Positions 1 through 9,578 are shown, counted from the first letter of the stretch. The stretch is 64,000 nucleotides of DNA from Reyranella aquatilis (GCF_020880995.1 NZ_JAJISD010000008.1:1-64000); one strand, 5' to 3'. Made by a program: numbers and translations. The notes: generated from the sequence alone by a model not told the origin.

Positions 1-115
1 CAAAATCAACGGTGGAGGCACCGAGCTCAGGAACGGGCTTGTAGGCCCCAGGAGACTCCGGGCTCTCCACCGAGACCGCGCCCGCAACTCTACGCCGACG
101 CGGCCGTCTCTTGAT
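1..115. other. Unassigned left edge
   Basis: No gene could be assigned. Short open frames run off the left edge on both strands, but none shows a motif. An inverted pair GGTGGAG (about 11-17) and CTCCACC (about 65-71) could form a long-range stem, so a structured transcript or the end of a gene are both possible. Confidence 0.3.
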
Positions 116-223
116 ACAAGGAGCGCCGCGAAGCGGCGCGTCTCGAAGGATGGGCAACAGGCGGGGTGCGCCTGACCACCCTTCGAGACGCGGTCTTGCG
201 GACCGCTCCTCAGGGTGAGGATG
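116..223. repeat. Dispersed palindromic intergenic repeat, copy 1
   Basis: This is an intergenic inverted repeat of about 110 bp next to the livF stop. The left arm contains CGTCTCGAAGGATGGG and the right arm CCACCCTTCGAGACG, with GC-rich hairpins outside. A second copy at 27470-27581 shares the same core, including the internal GGGCAACAGGC. It is a REP/bulky-palindrome type element. Located 3' of the liv operon, it may also act as a transcript end. Confidence 0.8.
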
Positions 224-245
224 TTGGTGAAAAGCCGATGAAAGG

Positions 246-962
246 CTAGAGCCCCAGATAGGCCTGTCGCACGCGATCGTTGGTCAGGAGATCGGCCGCC
301 GGACCCTCGAGTTCGATGCGGCCGTTCTCCAGCACATAGCCGCGGTGGGCGATGCGCAGCGAGGCCATGACGTTCTGCTCGACCAGCAGGATGGTCAGGC
401 CCTCCTCGTTGAGGCGGCGCACGATGCGGAAGACTTCCTGCACGATGGTGGGCGCGAGGCCGAGCGAGGGTTCGTCGAACATGATGAGGCGCGGCTGGCC
501 CATGAGGCAGCGGCCTATGGCCAGCATCTGCTGCTCGCCGCCTGAAAGCGTGCCGGCGGCCTGGCGCCGCCGTTCGGCCAGCCGCGGGAACATGGCGAAG
601 ACGCGCTCGAGCGTCTGCTTCTCCAGGGCCCGCGCGCGTTTGGGCGTGGCGCCCATCTCGAGATTCTCGATCACCGACAGATTGGGGAAGACCTGCCGTC
701 CCTCGGCGACATGGCCGACACCTGCCTCGCACACGCGATAGGAGGGCCAGCCGGTGATGTCGGTGCCGTCGAACCAGACCTGGCCGCGTGCCGGCTTCTC
801 GATCCCGTGGATGGAGCGGATCAGCGAACTCTTGCCCGCGCCGTTGGCGCCGACGATGGCCACGATCTCGCCCTGGGCGATCTGCAACGAGACGCCGGCC
901 AGCGCCTGGGCGTCGCCATAGTAGAGATCGAGGGTCTCGACCTGGAGCAGGGGGGCGCTCAT
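246..962 (-). CDS. livF: Branched-chain amino acid-type ABC transporter ATPase LivF
   Basis: A 238-residue cytoplasmic ATPase that energises a LivHMGF-type importer. Walker A is GANGAGKSS, the signature is LSGGEQQM, Walker B is LIMFDEPSLGLAP, and the switch His lies in LLVEQN. The length is usual for LivF. I chose the ATG at 962, starting MSAPLLQVE, because it overlaps the livG stop as ATGA; a longer open frame upstream is antisense-like noise. It is the last gene of livH-M-G-F, each joined by a 4-nt overlap, which implies translational coupling. The substrate could be branched-chain amino acids, amides, urea or an aromatic acid and cannot be read from the ATPase. Confidence 0.93.
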   Translation of the reverse strand: MSAPLLQVETLDLYYGDAQALAGVSLQIAQGEIVAIVGANGAGKSSLIRSIHGIEKPARGQVWFDGTDITGWPSYRVCEAGVGHVAEGRQVFPNLSVIENLEMGATPKRARALEKQTLERVFAMFPRLAERRRQAAGTLSGGEQQMLAIGRCLMGQPRLIMFDEPSLGLAPTIVQEVFRIVRRLNEEGLTILLVEQNVMASLRIAHRGYVLENGRIELEGPAADLLTNDRVRQAYLGL

Positions 963-1690
963 GCCGGCTCCGGTTCGCCCAGATAGACGTCGAGCACGGC
1001 CTGGTGGCGCGCGATCTCGGCCGGCGTTCCCTCGGCAATCTTCTCGCCGTAGCTCACCACCACGATGTTGGACGCCAGCGCCATGACGGCGCGCATCACA
1101 TGCTCGATCAGCAGGATGGTGAGGCCGGTGCGCCGGTTGAGGTCCTGCAGGAAGGAGACCATGACGTCGATCTCGGTGGGTCGCAGCCCCGCCATCACCT
1201 CGTCGAGCAGCAGCAGCTTGGGCTCGGTGGCGAGCGCGCGCGCGACCTCGAGCCGCTTGCGGTCGGGCAGGGTCAGGCTCTCCGCCGCCTGGTGGCGGCG
1301 GTCGTGCAGGCCGAGCTGCATCAGGATGTCGGCGGCGTAGGCGCGCGCTTCGCCGAGACGGGGGCGGCGGTGCAGCGCGCCGACCGTGACATTCTCCAGC
1401 ACGCTCAGCCCCTTGAACGGCTTCACGATCTGGAAGGTGCGGCCGACGCCTGCGTCGCACACGAGGTCGGGCCGCAGTCCGGAGATCTGCCGTCCGTCGA
1501 GTCGCACGCTCCCGGCGTCGGGTCGGTAGACGCCGGCGATCATGTTGAAGATCGTGGTCTTGCCGGCGCCGTTCGGGCCGATCAGGGCGTTGATGGCGCC
1601 CGCCGGAACGTCGAACGACACGTCGTGCACGGCGCGCAGGCCCCGGAAGCTCTTGCCGATGCCGTCCAGTTCGAGGCGCGCGCCGCTCAC
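959..1690 (-). CDS. livG: Branched-chain amino acid-type ABC transporter ATPase LivG
   Basis: A 243-residue ATPase partner of LivF. Walker A is GPNGAGKTT, Walker B is LLLLDEVMAGL, and the C-terminal region has LIEHVMRAVM as in LivG proteins. The usual LSGGQ signature is replaced by LTLPDRKRLEVARAL, a degenerate form also known in a LivG subgroup, so I do not treat it as inactivating. The GTG start at 1690 forms a GTGA overlap with the livM stop and places the P-loop at the usual distance from the N terminus. It should form a heterodimer with LivF on the inner face of the membrane. Confidence 0.92.
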   Translation of the reverse strand: MSGARLELDGIGKSFRGLRAVHDVSFDVPAGAINALIGPNGAGKTTIFNMIAGVYRPDAGSVRLDGRQISGLRPDLVCDAGVGRTFQIVKPFKGLSVLENVTVGALHRRPRLGEARAYAADILMQLGLHDRRHQAAESLTLPDRKRLEVARALATEPKLLLLDEVMAGLRPTEIDVMVSFLQDLNRRTGLTILLIEHVMRAVMALASNIVVVSYGEKIAEGTPAEIARHQAVLDVYLGEPEPA

Positions 1691-2685
1691 TGGCGCTTCT
1701 CCCCGAAGCCGAAGCGTTCCGCGATCCAGGGCCACACGCCGGCCGGCCGGTACATCACGATCACCAATAGCGCGAGTCCGTAGAAGATCTGCTTGAGGCC
1801 CGAGACGTGGAAGACCTCGCTCAGGTCGGTGAAGATCTCGCCGAGGCCGGTCAGCACCACGGCGCCGACGATCGGGCCGAACAGCGTGCCCAGCCCGCCG
1901 ATGATCGGCGCCAGGGTGAATTCGATCGAGCGGCCCATGGCGAAGGCCGTCTCGGGGAAGAGGTTGTTGTAGTAGAAGGCGTTCCAGACACCGGCCAGCG
2001 CCGTCAACGCGGCCGAGATCACGATCGCGATCATCTTGCAGCGCAGGACCGGCACGCCGACCGCCTGCGCCGCCTCCGGATCCTCGCGAATGGCCAGCCA
2101 GTAGCGGCCGAGCCGGCTCTCCAGCAGGGCACGGCACAGGATGAAGGCGCCGACGGCCAGCGCCAGGATCACGTAGTAGAAGAGGAGCGGCCCGCCCCGC
2201 AGGTTCAGCATGTCGGAGCCGGCATCGACCTTCAGGAACAGGCCGCCCGAGCCGCCGGCCCAGGCCCAGTGGTCGAAGGCGATGCGGGTGAACTCGCTGA
2301 AGGCAATGGTGAGCAGCGCGAAATAGACGCCGGCCAGCGAGAAGCGGAAGCCGAGATAGCCGACGACCGATCCTGCCGCCGAGGCTGCCAGCACCGCGAC
2401 GAAGACGCCGGCCCACGGGCCGATGCCGTAGTGGAAGAACAGTCCTGCCGCGATGTAGCCGCCGAGCCCGGCATAGAGCGCATGGCCCAGCGAAAGCTGG
2501 CCGGCGAAGCCCATCATGATGTTCCAGGCCTGGCCGACATAGGCGAAGTAGAGGACCAGGATCAGCACCGAGAGGCCGTACTTGCCGAGCAGCGCGGGCG
2601 CCACCAGCAGGAAGGCGAACAGCAGGCCGAGGCCCCAGAGCGAGCGGGCCGGCACGCCGCCGGTGAGTCGTGCGAGCAGGTTCAT
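1687..2685 (-). CDS. livM: Branched-chain amino acid-type ABC permease LivM
   Basis: A 332-residue integral membrane permease with many hydrophobic helices and the LivM core: the GFAGQLSLGHA motif followed by GLGGYIAAGL, and the conserved REDPEAAQAVGV loop that contacts the ATPases. The C terminus keeps GGLGTLFGPIVGA. It pairs with LivH to form the translocation channel. Its start overlaps the livH stop by 4 nt (ATGA) and its stop overlaps the livG GTG. Confidence 0.92.
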   Translation of the reverse strand: MNLLARLTGGVPARSLWGLGLLFAFLLVAPALLGKYGLSVLILVLYFAYVGQAWNIMMGFAGQLSLGHALYAGLGGYIAAGLFFHYGIGPWAGVFVAVLAASAAGSVVGYLGFRFSLAGVYFALLTIAFSEFTRIAFDHWAWAGGSGGLFLKVDAGSDMLNLRGGPLLFYYVILALAVGAFILCRALLESRLGRYWLAIREDPEAAQAVGVPVLRCKMIAIVISAALTALAGVWNAFYYNNLFPETAFAMGRSIEFTLAPIIGGLGTLFGPIVGAVVLTGLGEIFTDLSEVFHVSGLKQIFYGLALLVIVMYRPAGVWPWIAERFGFGEKRQ

Positions 2686-3563
2686 GGCCCGCTCTTGCCG
2701 AACAGGCCCTGCGGCCGCAGCAGCAGCACCAGGATCAGGATGCCGAAGCTCACCATGCTCTTCAGCGACGGCTGCAGCAGGAGGCCCGCCACCGCCTCGC
2801 TGACGCCGATCAGCAGGCCGCCGGCCAGCGCGCCGGTCATGCTGCCGAGCCCGCCCACGATCACGATGACGAAGGCCAGCAAGGTGTATTCGGCGGCCAG
2901 GAAGGGCGTCACCGGGATGATGGTGATCATCAGCGCGCCGGCGGCGCCGACGCAGGCCGCGCCCACGCCGAAGGTGAAGGCGTAGAGCCGGCGGACGTCG
3001 AGGCCGACCACCAGGGCGCCGAGATTGTTGTCGGCGGCGGCGCGGATCGACTTGCCGGTGCGGGTCCGGGTGAAGAACAGCCAGAGCAGGCCCGCGATGA
3101 CGACCGCAGTGAGGGCGGCGTGAACGCGCACGGCGTCGAAGACGAAGGGGCCGAGTTCGTAGGAATCGAACTGCGAGTCCATCTGCACGCCGCGCGAATC
3201 GGGGCCCGCGATCACCAGGCAGGCATTGACCAGCAGGATCGCGATGGCCAGCAGCAGCAGGAACTGCTGGTGCTCGGGCCGGCCGATGAAGGGAGAGATC
3301 ACGGCGCGCTGCAGCGCGTAGCCCGCGCCGAAGAACAGCAGGGCGATCAGTGGCAGGCTGAGCATCGGCGAGACCTGCAGGTACTCGAACCCCATCCAGG
3401 CGAGATACATGCCGACGACCATGATCTCGCCATGCGCGAAATTGACCACGCGCATGACGCCGAAGATCACCGACAGGCCGAGCGCCATCAGCCCGTAGAC
3501 CATGCCGGTCAACAGGCCCTTGGTGATCGCCTGGGCGAGCGAGAGAAGAAAGTCGGCGGTCAT
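2682..3563 (-). CDS. livH: Branched-chain amino acid-type ABC permease LivH
   Basis: A 293-residue permease and the first gene of the livHMGF transcript. LivH signatures seen are GLMALGLSVIFGVMRVVNFA (the AHGE segment follows directly), the cytoplasmic loop TGKSIRAAADNN, and GGLGSMTGALAGG near the C terminus. Hydrophobic helices cover most of the length, which is normal for the family. The spacer to the upstream binding-protein gene is about 190 bp and holds hairpin repeats, so the two may be one transcript with attenuation or two separate units. Confidence 0.92.
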   Translation of the reverse strand: MTADFLLSLAQAITKGLLTGMVYGLMALGLSVIFGVMRVVNFAHGEIMVVGMYLAWMGFEYLQVSPMLSLPLIALLFFGAGYALQRAVISPFIGRPEHQQFLLLLAIAILLVNACLVIAGPDSRGVQMDSQFDSYELGPFVFDAVRVHAALTAVVIAGLLWLFFTRTRTGKSIRAAADNNLGALVVGLDVRRLYAFTFGVGAACVGAAGALMITIIPVTPFLAAEYTLLAFVIVIVGGLGSMTGALAGGLLIGVSEAVAGLLLQPSLKSMVSFGILILVLLLRPQGLFGKSGP

Positions 3564-3574
3564 TCTTTCAGGCT

Positions 3575-3722
3575 CCTCTCCGCCCGCGAAGCGGGGGGAG
3601 AGGCTGGGTGAGGTGGGTCATGTGCGGCTCTGCGGGCGAGGCCATCTCGGAAGAGAAGACAACTTCATCCTCCCATTGCTTCGCAACGGGCCCCTCCCTC
3701 TCCCCCGCTGCGCGGCGGAGAG
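3575..3722. repeat. Two GC-rich hairpin repeats between livH and its binding-protein gene
   Basis: The 188-bp spacer holds two hairpins. The first, at 3575-3603, pairs CCTCTCC with GGAGAGG around a GCCCGC/GCGGG stem. The second, near 3700-3722, pairs CTCTCCCCCGC with GCGGCGGAGAG. A related sequence occurs near 10565-10590. These look like small dispersed intergenic palindromes. Between a binding-protein gene and its permease they could lower downstream expression or stabilise the upstream mRNA. Confidence 0.55.
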
Positions 3723-3751
3723 GTGGTTTGTGCGCCGAAACAATTTCAGCG

Positions 3752-5002
3752 TCAGGTACGGCGCTTGTCGTTCCACGGCGGCATCGGGAAGACGAGCGGC
3801 GCGGCCGCCGATTCGAGCGGCAGTACGACCGTGGGCTTGCGCTTCAGGTTCTCGACCGCGGTGGCCTTGATGTTGACGTTCTGTCCCTTCGCATCGAACT
3901 GGATCGGGCCGCCGACCATGACGTGCTGGTCGATCTTGATCTTGCGCAGCGCCTCCATCAGGTCGCCGGGCTTGGTCGATTTGGCGGCAAGCCAGGCCTG
4001 GGCGGCGATCAGGATCCCCTCGAAGGTGAAGCCGCCGTTGAGGTCGAGCTGGTCGTTCGGGTACTTCGCGGCATGACGCTTCTCGAGCGCGGTCGTCATC
4101 GCCGACTTCGGGTCGAGCCACGGCACGTTCGAGATCATGAACTCGCCGTACTTGCCCATGGTCTTCAGGAAGTCCTGCTCGTAGAGGCCGGGCGCGCCGG
4201 GATTGAGGACGCCCATCGGCTCCCAGCGCTGCTTCACCATCTCCTGGACCAGCAGCTTGGCGTCGTTGAGGCGGCTGACCGGCAGCAGCAGCTCGGCCTT
4301 GGTGGCCTTGGCTTTGGCAACCTCGACCGAGAGATCCTTGGCCGCGACGTCGTAGCTGATCGTGTCGACCAGCTCGTAGGGCATGTCGAGCTTGGGGAAC
4401 AACGCCTTAATGCCGTTGATCATCGAGGTGCCGAACGTGTCGTTCACGCTCATCAGCACGGCGGTTTTCGGCGTCTTGCCCGAGACCTTGAAGATCTCCT
4501 TGTGCAGTGCCAGCGCGCCGGTGATCAGCATCGGCGCCGTCGGGAAGTTGCGCACCACGAACTTGTAGCCCTGCTCGGTGATCTGAGGCGCGGCCGCGAT
4601 GTTCACCACCAGCGGGACGCCGCGCTGCTCGCAGACCTGTGCGATGGCGATGGTCTGGCCTGAATCGAAGGCGCCGACCAGCATGTGGCAGCCCGCGTCG
4701 ATCGCCTTCTCGGCCTGGGTGCGGGCGACGTCCGGCTTGGTCTCGGTATCGTAGTTCACGATGTCGAGCTTCACCGGCAGCTTCATGTCGGTGAACACCT
4801 CGTTCGCCACGTCGGCGCCGCGCTTGCAGGCCTGGCCGATCTGCGCCTGGAGGCCCGAGGTCGGCAGGAGCAGGCCGACCTTGAGGTTGGCGGGACCTCC
4901 CTGGGCGAAGGCGTCGCGCAGCGGCAGCGGGGCTCCGAGCAGGGCAGCACCCGCCAAAGCGGTCTGGCCGAGGCGGCGGCGGGTGAAGTTGCGGCCGGTC
5001 AT
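3752..5002 (-). CDS. Periplasmic binding protein of the liv-type ABC importer
   Basis: A 416-residue type I periplasmic binding protein (Peripla_BP_6, LivJ/K-like). The N terminus, with RRRLGQTALAGAALLGAP and cleavage near DAFAQ, looks like a Tat-type signal. The mature part begins NLKVGLLLPTSGLQAQIG, as in this family, and contains GAFDSGQTIAIAQV. It captures the ligand and delivers it to LivHM. It lies upstream of livHMGF in the same direction. The family includes binders of branched-chain amino acids, amides and aromatic acids; the ligand here is unknown. Confidence 0.9.
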   Translation of the reverse strand: MTGRNFTRRRLGQTALAGAALLGAPLPLRDAFAQGGPANLKVGLLLPTSGLQAQIGQACKRGADVANEVFTDMKLPVKLDIVNYDTETKPDVARTQAEKAIDAGCHMLVGAFDSGQTIAIAQVCEQRGVPLVVNIAAAPQITEQGYKFVVRNFPTAPMLITGALALHKEIFKVSGKTPKTAVLMSVNDTFGTSMINGIKALFPKLDMPYELVDTISYDVAAKDLSVEVAKAKATKAELLLPVSRLNDAKLLVQEMVKQRWEPMGVLNPGAPGLYEQDFLKTMGKYGEFMISNVPWLDPKSAMTTALEKRHAAKYPNDQLDLNGGFTFEGILIAAQAWLAAKSTKPGDLMEALRKIKIDQHVMVGGPIQFDAKGQNVNIKATAVENLKRKPTVVLPLESAAAPLVFPMPPWNDKRRT

Positions 5003-5075
5003 TGCGGCTCCTCCCTATGGATTTTGCTGACGCGGACTATAGAGACGGTCCCGGGGGCATGCTAGGTGGGCCGGC

Positions 5076-5957
5076 ATGTTCCATGCCCTCGCCGACCTCA
5101 ATCGCGCGGCCCCTGCGGACTTCTGTGCCGCCGTCGGCGACACTTTCGAGCTGGCGCCATGGGTCGCCGAAGCGGTCGTCGGGCAGCGGCCCTTCGCCAG
5201 CGTCACGGCGCTCCACGAGGCGATGATGGGCGCGGTCCGGGCGGCCCCGCGGGACCGCCAGCTCGCCTTCGTGTGCGGCCATCCCGATCTCGCCGGCAAG
5301 GCGGCTCGCGCCGGCGCTCTGACCGCGGAGTCGCGGCACGAGCAGGCGAGCGTCGGCCTCGACACGCTGTCGGAGGAGGAGTTCGCGCGCTTCCATCGGC
5401 TGAACGATGCCTACAAGCAGAAGTTCGGTTTCCCCTTCATCGTCTGCGTGCGCCGACATACCCGCGATTCGATCCTGAACCAGTTCGAGCGCCGGCTGCG
5501 CCACGACGCCGCGACCGAGTTCGCCACCGCCCTGCAGGAGATCGCCTTCATCACCCGGCTGCGCATCGCGGCCAAGGTGACGGGAGAGGGAATGCCGCGG
5601 GTCGACGGGCGCCTCAGCACGCACGTTCTCGATACCCATGCCGGCCGTCCGGCGATGGGCGTCGCCATCGAACTGTACGAATTCACGGGCGATCGCGCCC
5701 ATCGCATCGCCACGGCGGCGACGAATGCCGACGGCCGCACCGATGCGCCGCTGATCGGCGGAAGGCCGCTGCCGATCGGCCGCTACGAATTGCGGTTTGC
5801 GATCGGTGACCACTTTCGCAGCAGGGGCATCGAACAGGGCGATCCGCCTTTTCTCGACATCGTGCCTTTACGCTTTTCCATCGCCGAGCCGGAGGGGCAT
5901 TATCACGTCCCGCTGCTCTGCACGCCCTGGAGCTACTCGACCTATCGCGGAAGTTAA
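5076..5957 (+). CDS. uraD-uraH: Fused OHCU decarboxylase / 5-hydroxyisourate hydrolase
   Basis: A 293-residue bifunctional enzyme for the two steps after urate oxidase. Residues about 1-165 are 2-oxo-4-hydroxy-4-carboxy-5-ureidoimidazoline decarboxylase: [10 protein letters not shown] with His69, [11 protein letters not shown], and the family-typical [16 protein letters not shown]. Residues about 178-293 are the transthyretin-like hydroxyisourate hydrolase: [13 protein letters not shown] with His183, Arg221, HYHVPL with His277, and the C-terminal YRGS. Together they would convert 5-hydroxyisourate to S-allantoin without releasing the labile intermediate. No urate oxidase or allantoinase is visible nearby. 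The aldehyde dehydrogenase gene follows after 17 bp, and the liv transporter diverges upstream. Confidence 0.9.
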   Translation: MFHALADLNRAAPADFCAAVGDTFELAPWVAEAVVGQRPFASVTALHEAMMGAVRAAPRDRQLAFVCGHPDLAGKAARAGALTAESRHEQASVGLDTLSEEEFARFHRLNDAYKQKFGFPFIVCVRRHTRDSILNQFERRLRHDAATEFATALQEIAFITRLRIAAKVTGEGMPRVDGRLSTHVLDTHAGRPAMGVAIELYEFTGDRAHRIATAATNADGRTDAPLIGGRPLPIGRYELRFAIGDHFRSRGIEQGDPPFLDIVPLRFSIAEPEGHYHVPLLCTPWSYSTYRGS

Positions 5958-5974
5958 GAAACGGAGGAGACCGA

Positions 5975-7414
5975 ATGACGAGCTATAGCGACGTATCCCT
6001 GATGATCGACGGTGCCTGGACCAAGGGCGCCAACGGCCGGACGATCCCGGTGATCAATCCCGCAACCGAAGAAGTCATCGGTCAGGTGGCCCATGCCGAG
6101 AAGGCCGATCTCGACCGCGCTCTCGAAGCCGCGGAGAGGGGCTTCCAGGAATGGCGCAAGGTCTCGCCGTTCGACCGTTACAAGGTCATGCGCAAGGCCG
6201 CCGAGCTGATCCGCCAGCGTGTCGACGAGATCGCGCCGATCATGACGCTGGAGCAGGGCAAGCCGGTGATCGAGGCCAAGGGCGAGACCCTGCTGGCCGC
6301 CGACATCATCGAGTGGATGGCCGAGGAAGGCCGCCGCACCTACGGCCGCATCGTTCCGGCCCGCCTGCCCAACGTCCACCAGCTCGTGATGAAGGAGCCG
6401 GTCGGACCGGTCGCCGCCTTCACGCCGTGGAACTTCCCGATCAACCAGGTGGTGCGCAAGGCCTCGGCCGCGCTGGCCACCGGCTGCTCGATCATCGTCA
6501 AGGGCCCCGAGGACACGCCCGGCTCGTGCGCGCAGCTCATCAAGGCCTTCGTCGATGCCGGCGTGCCGAAGGGCGTGATCCAGCTCGTCTACGGCGTGCC
6601 GTCGGAGATCAGCGAGTATCTGATCCCGCATCCGATCATCAAGAAGGTGACGTTCACCGGCTCGACGCCGGTCGGCAAGCAGCTGGCCGCTCTCGCCGGC
6701 GCACACATGAAGCGCGTCACCATGGAACTGGGCGGCCATTCGCCGGCCATCGTGTTCGAGGACGCCGACGTCGACCAGGCGGTGAATGTCCTGGGCGCCA
6801 ACAAGTTCCGCAACGCCGGCCAGGTCTGCGTCGCGCCGACCCGCTTCCTCGTTCACGAGAAGGTCTATCCGGAGTTCGTCGAGAAGTTCACGGCCTACGC
6901 CAAGAACATCAAGGTCGGTAACGGCCTCGACGCCGACACGCGCATGGGCCCGCTCGTCGCGGAGCGCCGCCTGCACGCGATCGACGGCTTCGTGAGCGAC
7001 GCCCTGGCCAAGGGCGCCAAGGTCCAGACCGGCGGCCAGCGCAAGGGTAACAAGGGTTACTTCTACGAGCCGACCGTCCTCACCGACGTGCCGCTCGACG
7101 CCAGGATCATGAACGAGGAGCCGTTCGGCCCGCTGGCGCCGATCTCGCCGTTCAAGGACTTCGACGGTGTGATGAAGGAAGCCAATCGTCTGCCGTGGGG
7201 TCTGGCGGCCTACGCCTACACCACGAACTCGAAGACCATGGCCCAGGTTGGCGCCGCCTTCGAGAGCGGCATGGTGTCGATCAACCATCATGGTCTCGCC
7301 CTGCCGGAAGTGCCGTTCGGCGGCATGAAGGATTCGGGCTACGGCTCGGAGGGCGGCATCGAGGCGCTCGAGGCCTATCTGAACACCAAGTTCATCAGCC
7401 AGCTCGGCATGTAA
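5975..7414 (+). CDS. NAD(P)-dependent aldehyde dehydrogenase, succinate-semialdehyde type
   Basis: A 479-residue soluble aldehyde dehydrogenase, full length for the superfamily. The catalytic Cys285 lies in [11 protein letters not shown], the general base Glu251 in MELGGHSP, and the cofactor motif is [18 protein letters not shown] and EEPFGPLAP are also present. At the cofactor lysine the usual KPAE reads KGPED (Lys176 retained). Overall it resembles the succinate-semialdehyde/glutarate-semialdehyde group, but the substrate is not certain. The start is supported by GGAGGAG 7 nt upstream. It probably shares a transcript with the upstream uraD-uraH fusion and ends at a strong terminator. Confidence 0.88.
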   Translation: MTSYSDVSLMIDGAWTKGANGRTIPVINPATEEVIGQVAHAEKADLDRALEAAERGFQEWRKVSPFDRYKVMRKAAELIRQRVDEIAPIMTLEQGKPVIEAKGETLLAADIIEWMAEEGRRTYGRIVPARLPNVHQLVMKEPVGPVAAFTPWNFPINQVVRKASAALATGCSIIVKGPEDTPGSCAQLIKAFVDAGVPKGVIQLVYGVPSEISEYLIPHPIIKKVTFTGSTPVGKQLAALAGAHMKRVTMELGGHSPAIVFEDADVDQAVNVLGANKFRNAGQVCVAPTRFLVHEKVYPEFVEKFTAYAKNIKVGNGLDADTRMGPLVAERRLHAIDGFVSDALAKGAKVQTGGQRKGNKGYFYEPTVLTDVPLDARIMNEEPFGPLAPISPFKDFDGVMKEANRLPWGLAAYAYTTNSKTMAQVGAAFESGMVSINHHGLALPEVPFGGMKDSGYGSEGGIEALEAYLNTKFISQLGM

Positions 7415-7437
7415 TCCGCCTCTACCGGGCGGGAATG

Positions 7438-7471
7438 GGCCCTCCTCCGATCCATCGGAGGAGGGCCTTTT
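7438..7471 (+). terminator. Rho-independent terminator
   Basis: GGCCCTCCTCCGAT and ATCGGAGGAGGGCC form a perfect 14-bp inverted repeat with almost no loop, followed by TTTT. It lies 24 bp after the aldehyde dehydrogenase stop and should end the plus-strand uraD-uraH/aldehyde dehydrogenase transcript. Confidence 0.9.
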
Positions 7472-7573
7472 CGTCTGCGGAACCTGTCGCCCCTCGGAAC
7501 GGCGGACAATCGGCGACTCGCCTTTTGGCCGGGCCGATCTATACGGGTCCGGTATCGACCGAGGAGCGTTGAA

Positions 7574-8548
7574 ATGAAGCGTAGAAATGTCATGGCCGCC
7601 CTGGGCGGTCTTCCGGTCGCCGCCGCGCTGGGATCGGCTGCGCGGGCACAGGACGCCTATCCCGCGCGGATCGTGAAGATCCTCGTGCCGTTCGGCCCGG
7701 GCGGCTCGACCGACATCATTTCGCGCCTGATCGGCAAGCAGCTCGAGACCATGACCGGCAAGCCGTTCGTGATCGAGAACAAGCCGGGCGCCACCGGCAT
7801 GATCGGCACGACGCAGGTCAAGAATGCGCCGGCCGACGGCTATACGATCCTGCTCGGCTCGACCAGCACGCTGGCCGCCAACTACAGCCTCTACAAGTCG
7901 ATGACCTACGAGCCGTCGGATTTCACGACGGTCGCGGTCAACGGCACCATCGGCAACTTCATGCTGGTGAAGCAGGACGCACCGTACAAGACGGTCAAGG
8001 AATTCGTGGCCTATGCCAAGGCGCAGCCCAAGCCGCTGTTCTCCGGGTACGGCAATGCCTCCTCGCGTGTGCCGGCCGCCCTGTTCGAGGTCACGACCGG
8101 CGTGAAGTTCGAGGAGGTCGCCTATCGCGACGCCGTCGCCTCGATCCAGGATCTCAACGCCGGCCGCGTCGACTGCGTGTTCCCCGACCAGGTGGTGGGC
8201 GAGAGCTACGTGCGCTCGGGCTATGTTCGCGCTCTCGCCGTCACCTCGAAGGAGCGCTCGCCGCTCTTCCCCGACGTCGAGGCGATCTCGGAGACCTATC
8301 CGGAGTACTCGATCATCTCCTATTCCTGCTTCGCGGTGCGCCGCGAGACGCCGGACGACATCAAGAAGAGGCTCAACCGCCTCATCATGGACGCTCTCTA
8401 CGAGCCTTCGGTGATGGAGCGCGTGAAACAGCTCGGATTTCTGCCGCCGCCGAAGGACTGGACCATCGCGCAGTGTGACGCCTTCGTGACGAAGGAGCGC
8501 GAGGATTGGACCCGCTACATCAAGCTGGCGAAGATCGAGCCGCAATAA
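7574..8548 (+). CDS. Bug-family (TctC-like) solute-binding receptor 1
   Basis: A 324-residue periplasmic receptor of the tripartite tricarboxylate transporter family. The signal peptide covers about residues 1-25 (cleavage near ARAQ). The mature N terminus YPARIVKILVPFGPGGSTD is the family hallmark, with VIENKPGATGMIGT next. These proteins bind small carboxylates and hand them to TctA/TctB-type membrane proteins; neither is encoded here. It is the first of three consecutive Bug genes but diverges most from the other two and sits 46 bp ahead of them. The ligand is unknown. Confidence 0.9.
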   Translation: MKRRNVMAALGGLPVAAALGSAARAQDAYPARIVKILVPFGPGGSTDIISRLIGKQLETMTGKPFVIENKPGATGMIGTTQVKNAPADGYTILLGSTSTLAANYSLYKSMTYEPSDFTTVAVNGTIGNFMLVKQDAPYKTVKEFVAYAKAQPKPLFSGYGNASSRVPAALFEVTTGVKFEEVAYRDAVASIQDLNAGRVDCVFPDQVVGESYVRSGYVRALAVTSKERSPLFPDVEAISETYPEYSIISYSCFAVRRETPDDIKKRLNRLIMDALYEPSVMERVKQLGFLPPPKDWTIAQCDAFVTKEREDWTRYIKLAKIEPQ

Positions 8549-8594
8549 CGGCCGCTATTGCGCCGCGACGGCGGACCGTTAATCTCGCGCCCGC

Positions 8595-9575
8595 ATGAGC
8601 GGGATCGCGCGGCGGAGCCTATTGGGCGGATTGCTGGCGGCCGGCGCCGGGGCGGCGTCGCCCGCGCGCGCCGACGACTGGCCGACGCGGGCCGTCTCGT
8701 GGATCGTGCCGTTTCCGGCCGGCGGCGGCTCCGACATGTTCGCCCGCCCGATCGCGGCCCGCGTGGCCGATGCGATCGGCCAATCTGTCGTGATCGACAA
8801 TCGCAGCGGCGCCGGCGGCACGGTCGGGGCCGCGGTCGCGGCCCGCGCGGCGCCGGACGGTTACACCCTGCTGGTGGGCGACACCGGGCTCGCCTATGCG
8901 CCGACTGTCTATCCGCGGGCCGGCTTCGACTTCCTGCGCGACTTCGCGCCCATCGCTGCCTTCGGCCGCGTGCCCTACGCGCTTGTGATCAATCCGGCAC
9001 GGCTGGACGTGGCCAACCTCGAAGCCTTCATCGAGAAGGCGAAGCAGGCGCCGGGCGGCATCGACATCGGCTCGGCCGGCCTCGGCACCGTGACGCATCT
9101 CGCCATCGGTCTTTTCGAGGGCCGCGCGGGGGTGAAGCTGACGCACGTTCCCTATCGCGGCGGCGCGCCCATGCTGCAGGACCTGCTGGCCGGCCAGATC
9201 GGCGCCGCCTTCGTGCTGGTGACGGCCGTGGCGGGCTACGTCCGCTCGGGCAAGCTGAAGGCGCTGGCCGTGATCAACCGCCGCCGCGACGCGTTGCTAC
9301 CCGGCGTGCCGACGGCGCACGAGGCGGGCCTGCCCGACTTCCGCATCACCACCTGGTTCGGCCTGTTCGCGCCGGCCCGCACGCCCGACGCCATCCTCGA
9401 CCGAATCCATGCCGCCGTGCAGCAGGCGCTGGGCTCGGACGAAGTGAAGCGCCTGTGGGCCGAGCACGGTGCGCGGGTCGAACTCGAGAGCCGGGCCGAT
9501 TTCGCGAGCTTCATCGCCCGCGAGACCGAGCGGTGGAGCCGCATCGCCAAGGCCGCCAACGTCCAGATGGAGTGA
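8595..9575 (+). CDS. Bug-family (TctC-like) solute-binding receptor 2
   Basis: A 326-residue secreted receptor. The signal ends near ARADDW, and the mature part has VSWIVPFPAGGGSD and VIDNRSGAGGTVGA, both diagnostic of Bug proteins. It is clearly paralogous to the next gene along its whole length (shared HVPYRGG, LQDLLAGQ, GKLKALAV-type blocks), and only 3 nt separate the two. The pair therefore looks like a tandem duplication expressed together. No TctA/TctB gene is present. Confidence 0.9.
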   Translation: MSGIARRSLLGGLLAAGAGAASPARADDWPTRAVSWIVPFPAGGGSDMFARPIAARVADAIGQSVVIDNRSGAGGTVGAAVAARAAPDGYTLLVGDTGLAYAPTVYPRAGFDFLRDFAPIAAFGRVPYALVINPARLDVANLEAFIEKAKQAPGGIDIGSAGLGTVTHLAIGLFEGRAGVKLTHVPYRGGAPMLQDLLAGQIGAAFVLVTAVAGYVRSGKLKALAVINRRRDALLPGVPTAHEAGLPDFRITTWFGLFAPARTPDAILDRIHAAVQQALGSDEVKRLWAEHGARVELESRADFASFIARETERWSRIAKAANVQME

Positions 9576-9578
9576 ACC

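Noticed and set aside
959..1690. LivG as an inactive ATPase because of its missing LSGGQ
   Set aside because: LTLPDRKR-type signatures occur in a known LivG subgroup, and Walker A and B are intact.
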